44,813 bases of DNA from Symbiodinium natans (Eukaryota > Sar > Dinophyceae > Suessiales > Symbiodiniaceae), in assembly GCA_905221605.1 (NCBI GenBank), contig CAJNDS010002220.1, positions 527,871 through 572,683 of the forward strand. Direction: 5' to 3'. Every line of letters starts with the position of its first letter. Position 1 is the stretch's first letter. The notes beneath the pieces are model-generated. The model ran no database searches. It worked only from the letters and a program-made list of their open reading frames with translations, and was not told the DNA's origin. The position numbers were made by a program, and so were the translations under genes. Shown here piece after piece: positions 42,239 through 44,813 of the stretch.

Positions 42239-44813
42239 GCAGGGGGTTGAGAGAAACCCTAAACCTTACACCTTTGGGCTGAGGGTGTTAGGGCTTTCGG
42301 CAGGTCTCTGGATGATCAAGGTTGCGGGACTTTCTTGGGAGTATTAAGATCTTAGGAATTGGGGCTCCGCTCAGCAGCTGGAGCGAACATCAAGAGAAAG
42401 TTCGCGAAGCAAGCAAGCCGAGAACCCTATAATTTAGGGTTTAGGGTTTAGGGTTTCTGGGGACATGCGGCTCCCAACGCCCCAACGCAGACGTGCGAAG
42501 CTGAAAGGATGTTACAGAACTTCGCCTGCCCGCCCACCCACCCAGCCACCCCGACAACCCCCCGAATTAGGGAAGGTTGAGGGTTTAGGGTTTAGGGTTC
42601 AGGGTGTTTTGGGTTTAGGGCGACTATAGAGGCCATAATAATTTGAATAGGGTTTTGGGAGTGACTATAGTATATTTAAAACAGACTATAAGGGAATGCT
42701 ATGAGTTACTATTCCGACAGGAGTGTCATTTGATTGTTGAAAGGCTGCTGGGCACCGGAGTCCCGATTTCGGACCCTTTGCGACTTGCTGTCATGACATA
42801 AAGCAGGGGATATATTACTGTTACTGGTGAGTGTATATACGGTTCCTTTTTAATATTGGTGAGTGCACATACTTGGTGTCCTTTTGGGGCTACAAGAAAT
42901 ATAAGCCCTCCTTCAATATGGCCAAATCCCTGCACCGGAGGCCTGGACCGAAACGCCGAAGGAAGCCGGCCCCGCTAAGTGAGAAAGGGCAACCCTCTTA
43001 CTGTGAGGTACAGTCAGGTACTGTCAGGTACTCAACCCTAAACCCTAAACCCCAAACCCCAAACCCCAAACCCTAAACCTAGGTCAGTGGGGAACCAAGC
43101 CTAAGAAACCCCGGAAATCCGAAACCCGTGGCCTCACGACGCCAGATCTTTGCACCCCGACTGTCTCCCGTCGACGCCGGACGAGGCTCGACCAGGGTTA
43201 AGGGGGGTTATAGGCTTTAGGGTTTCAGTGGTACAGGGTTTGGGCTTACGGTTACAGGAATGTCTACGGCCCTGAAACTTGCAACCTGTTTGGCACCGTA
43301 GCGTGGTCTGGAAGTGGTCCCAGAACCGAACCCCCCAGCGGACCCGAAACCAGAGCTCCTCCCTTTTATTCAAAACCCGACACTCTTGTTACTCTAATAT
43401 CCTAAAACCCAGAGGGTTAGGGTTGAGGAGTTTGGGGCTTAAAGAAGTGTAGGGTTCAGAGCTTGGGGCTTCTGAGGTCTTAGGGTTTTTTTGCGGTAAC
43501 TGGAGCACTTGAGCCCGCAGCCGTCCCAAAGCTTCTTTGCGGTGGCGCTTTCGGGGTTTAGGGTTCAGGGTTCAGGGTTTAGGGTTTAGGGTTTAGGGTT
43601 TAGGGTATCCCACTCGCTAGACCCTAAAGCCTTTCGCCCGAAACGATAGGGAGACGCTTCAGAGAGCCACTCGCAATTGCCAGCCGCAACCTAAGAATTT
43701 CTCGATCCGGGCCAGTGGCTCACTTCAACCCGGATCGCGCTAGGGACTCTACGGTTCAGGGGTTTCGGGCTTAGGGTTTCTAGGGTTTAGGGTTTAGGGT
43801 TTAGGGTTTAGGGCTTCAAGTTCAGGGGGTTTATAGGGCTCAGGGCTTGGAACCCTCGACTGAGCTTGCTTCCCAAAGGCGAGCAAGTGTAACCCCACGT
43901 ATGCTGGGACATAGGGTGGGCCCCCAACTCCCCCTTTTTGTTTAAGGCTTAGGTTACCTTGTAAACGCCTTTACACAGCAAAGGGTACCCTGAACCCTGC
44001 ACCCCAAGCCCTAAACCCTAGGCCCTCAGCCCTAAACCCTAAACCCTAAACCTAAGTTCTCCCTTCAAGCAAGCCTGCTGCATCGTCGACACGAGCTCCC
44101 AAACCCAAGCTGTTGCTTCGAGAGGCAGCCTGCGTAGCCAAAGACCCAGTTGCCACGAGATGCTTTGGGGGTTTAGGAGTTTGGGGAGTTTAGGTTTAGG
44201 GTTCAGGAATTTGGGGGGTTGAGGGTTTACCTGGTCTTGTGTTGCCTGTGAATTTGCGTTTTGATTTGCTGGTATCTTTATGAAGTATGGCGAGATATAC
44301 GACTAGTTGCCCACGATTTGCTGGTATCTGACGTGGTCCTTGACATTTTGCACCCTTAAACCCTAAACCCTAAATCCTGAGTAGGGCCGCGTGCACTGCA
44401 CGTGACACGGTACCAGGTTGAAAGATATTGCAGCTCCACTTGAGCCAGCGGCCTTAAAGCCTTGAAGACCAGCAGGGTTTAGGGTTTGGGGTTTGGGGTT
44501 TGGGGTTTGGGGTTTAGGGCTTGCGCTTCCGGATGATGGGAGAGCAGGCCTTCACACACTTTGCAAATGCCCCTCCCTGCCAGCGGGCCCTAAACCCTAA
44601 ACTCCTAAACCGTAACTAAACGACAAACCTCAATCCTTTATATCATACGCCCGTAGCCCCTCAAACAAGCCGGAATACGGGCCATAGAACGCCGTGGCGT
44701 TTGGGTGTACGAAAAGGTGCGTTTTACCTGGGTTTTGGGAGGATTCCTAAAACAGGAGGTTAAAAAAGCAGGAAAAAAACTACTTCGATTTATACTGAAT
44801 TGGGGGCTTTGGT
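42239..44813. other. Region downstream of the last recognised GALNT exon
   Basis: Scattered telomere-like tracts (42432-42452, 43025-43080, 43555-43605, 44345-44375, 44473-44517), a degenerate MITE A copy at about 43900-43990, and a 9-bp perfect inverted repeat CGATCCGGG...CCCGGATCG at 43702-43738. Further GALNT exons are expected but none was recognised. Confidence 0.5.

Noticed and set aside
1-44813. Window as a chromosome end (subtelomere)
   Set aside because: Telomere-type units occur in both orientations throughout, in short tracts between exons, with no terminal array at either end of the window.

Overview
The window reads as nuclear DNA of a dinoflagellate alveolate. Evidence: (i) hundreds of telomere-type TTTAGGG/CCCTAAA units scattered through the whole 44.8 kb rather than at an end; (ii) PPR repeats of the '[13 protein letters not shown]' kind typical of dinoflagellates; (iii) tiny exons separated by AG-ending introns that start mostly with GC or GA, a dinoflagellate habit; (iv) very low coding density. 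No rRNA, tRNA, spliced-leader RNA, CRISPR or bacterial-type gene was found. All genes I can support lie on the + strand.

Gene 1 (about 1.0-42.2 kb) is a polypeptide N-acetylgalactosaminyltransferase (GALNT, glycosyltransferase family 27). Conceptual splicing of 21 exons of 26-102 nt rebuilds almost the whole catalytic domain in family order ([46 protein letters not shown]), about 350 residues in 41 kb. The 5' exons before 1.0 kb (cytosolic tail, membrane anchor) and any exons after 42.2 kb (normally a ricin-type lectin domain) were not recognised.

Gene 2 (26.5-27.2 kb) is an intronless dihydrofolate-reductase-type gene. Gene 3 (28.25-38.45 kb, both ends unresolved) is a pentatricopeptide-repeat (PPR) gene: 15 exons join in phase into about 530 residues of nearly perfect 35-residue units. 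Genes 2 and 3 both sit inside one 14.6 kb intron of gene 1, on the same strand.

The introns hold almost everything else: telomere-like arrays, long G or C homopolymers, microsatellites, a 30-bp satellite, and several short palindromic MITE-like families. The most striking pattern is polarity. TTTAGGG-type sequence tends to lie just downstream of 5' splice sites and CCCTAAA-type sequence just upstream of 3' splice sites, so many introns have complementary telomere-like ends. Three places show such arrays arriving as insertions: a 20-22 bp duplication at a GALNT acceptor, a 15 bp duplication at a PPR donor, and an array splitting a MITE. I read this as a candidate telomere-repeat-based intron or insertion system; that part is inference. 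All splice junctions are conceptual (family alignment plus phase) and no transcript data were available.
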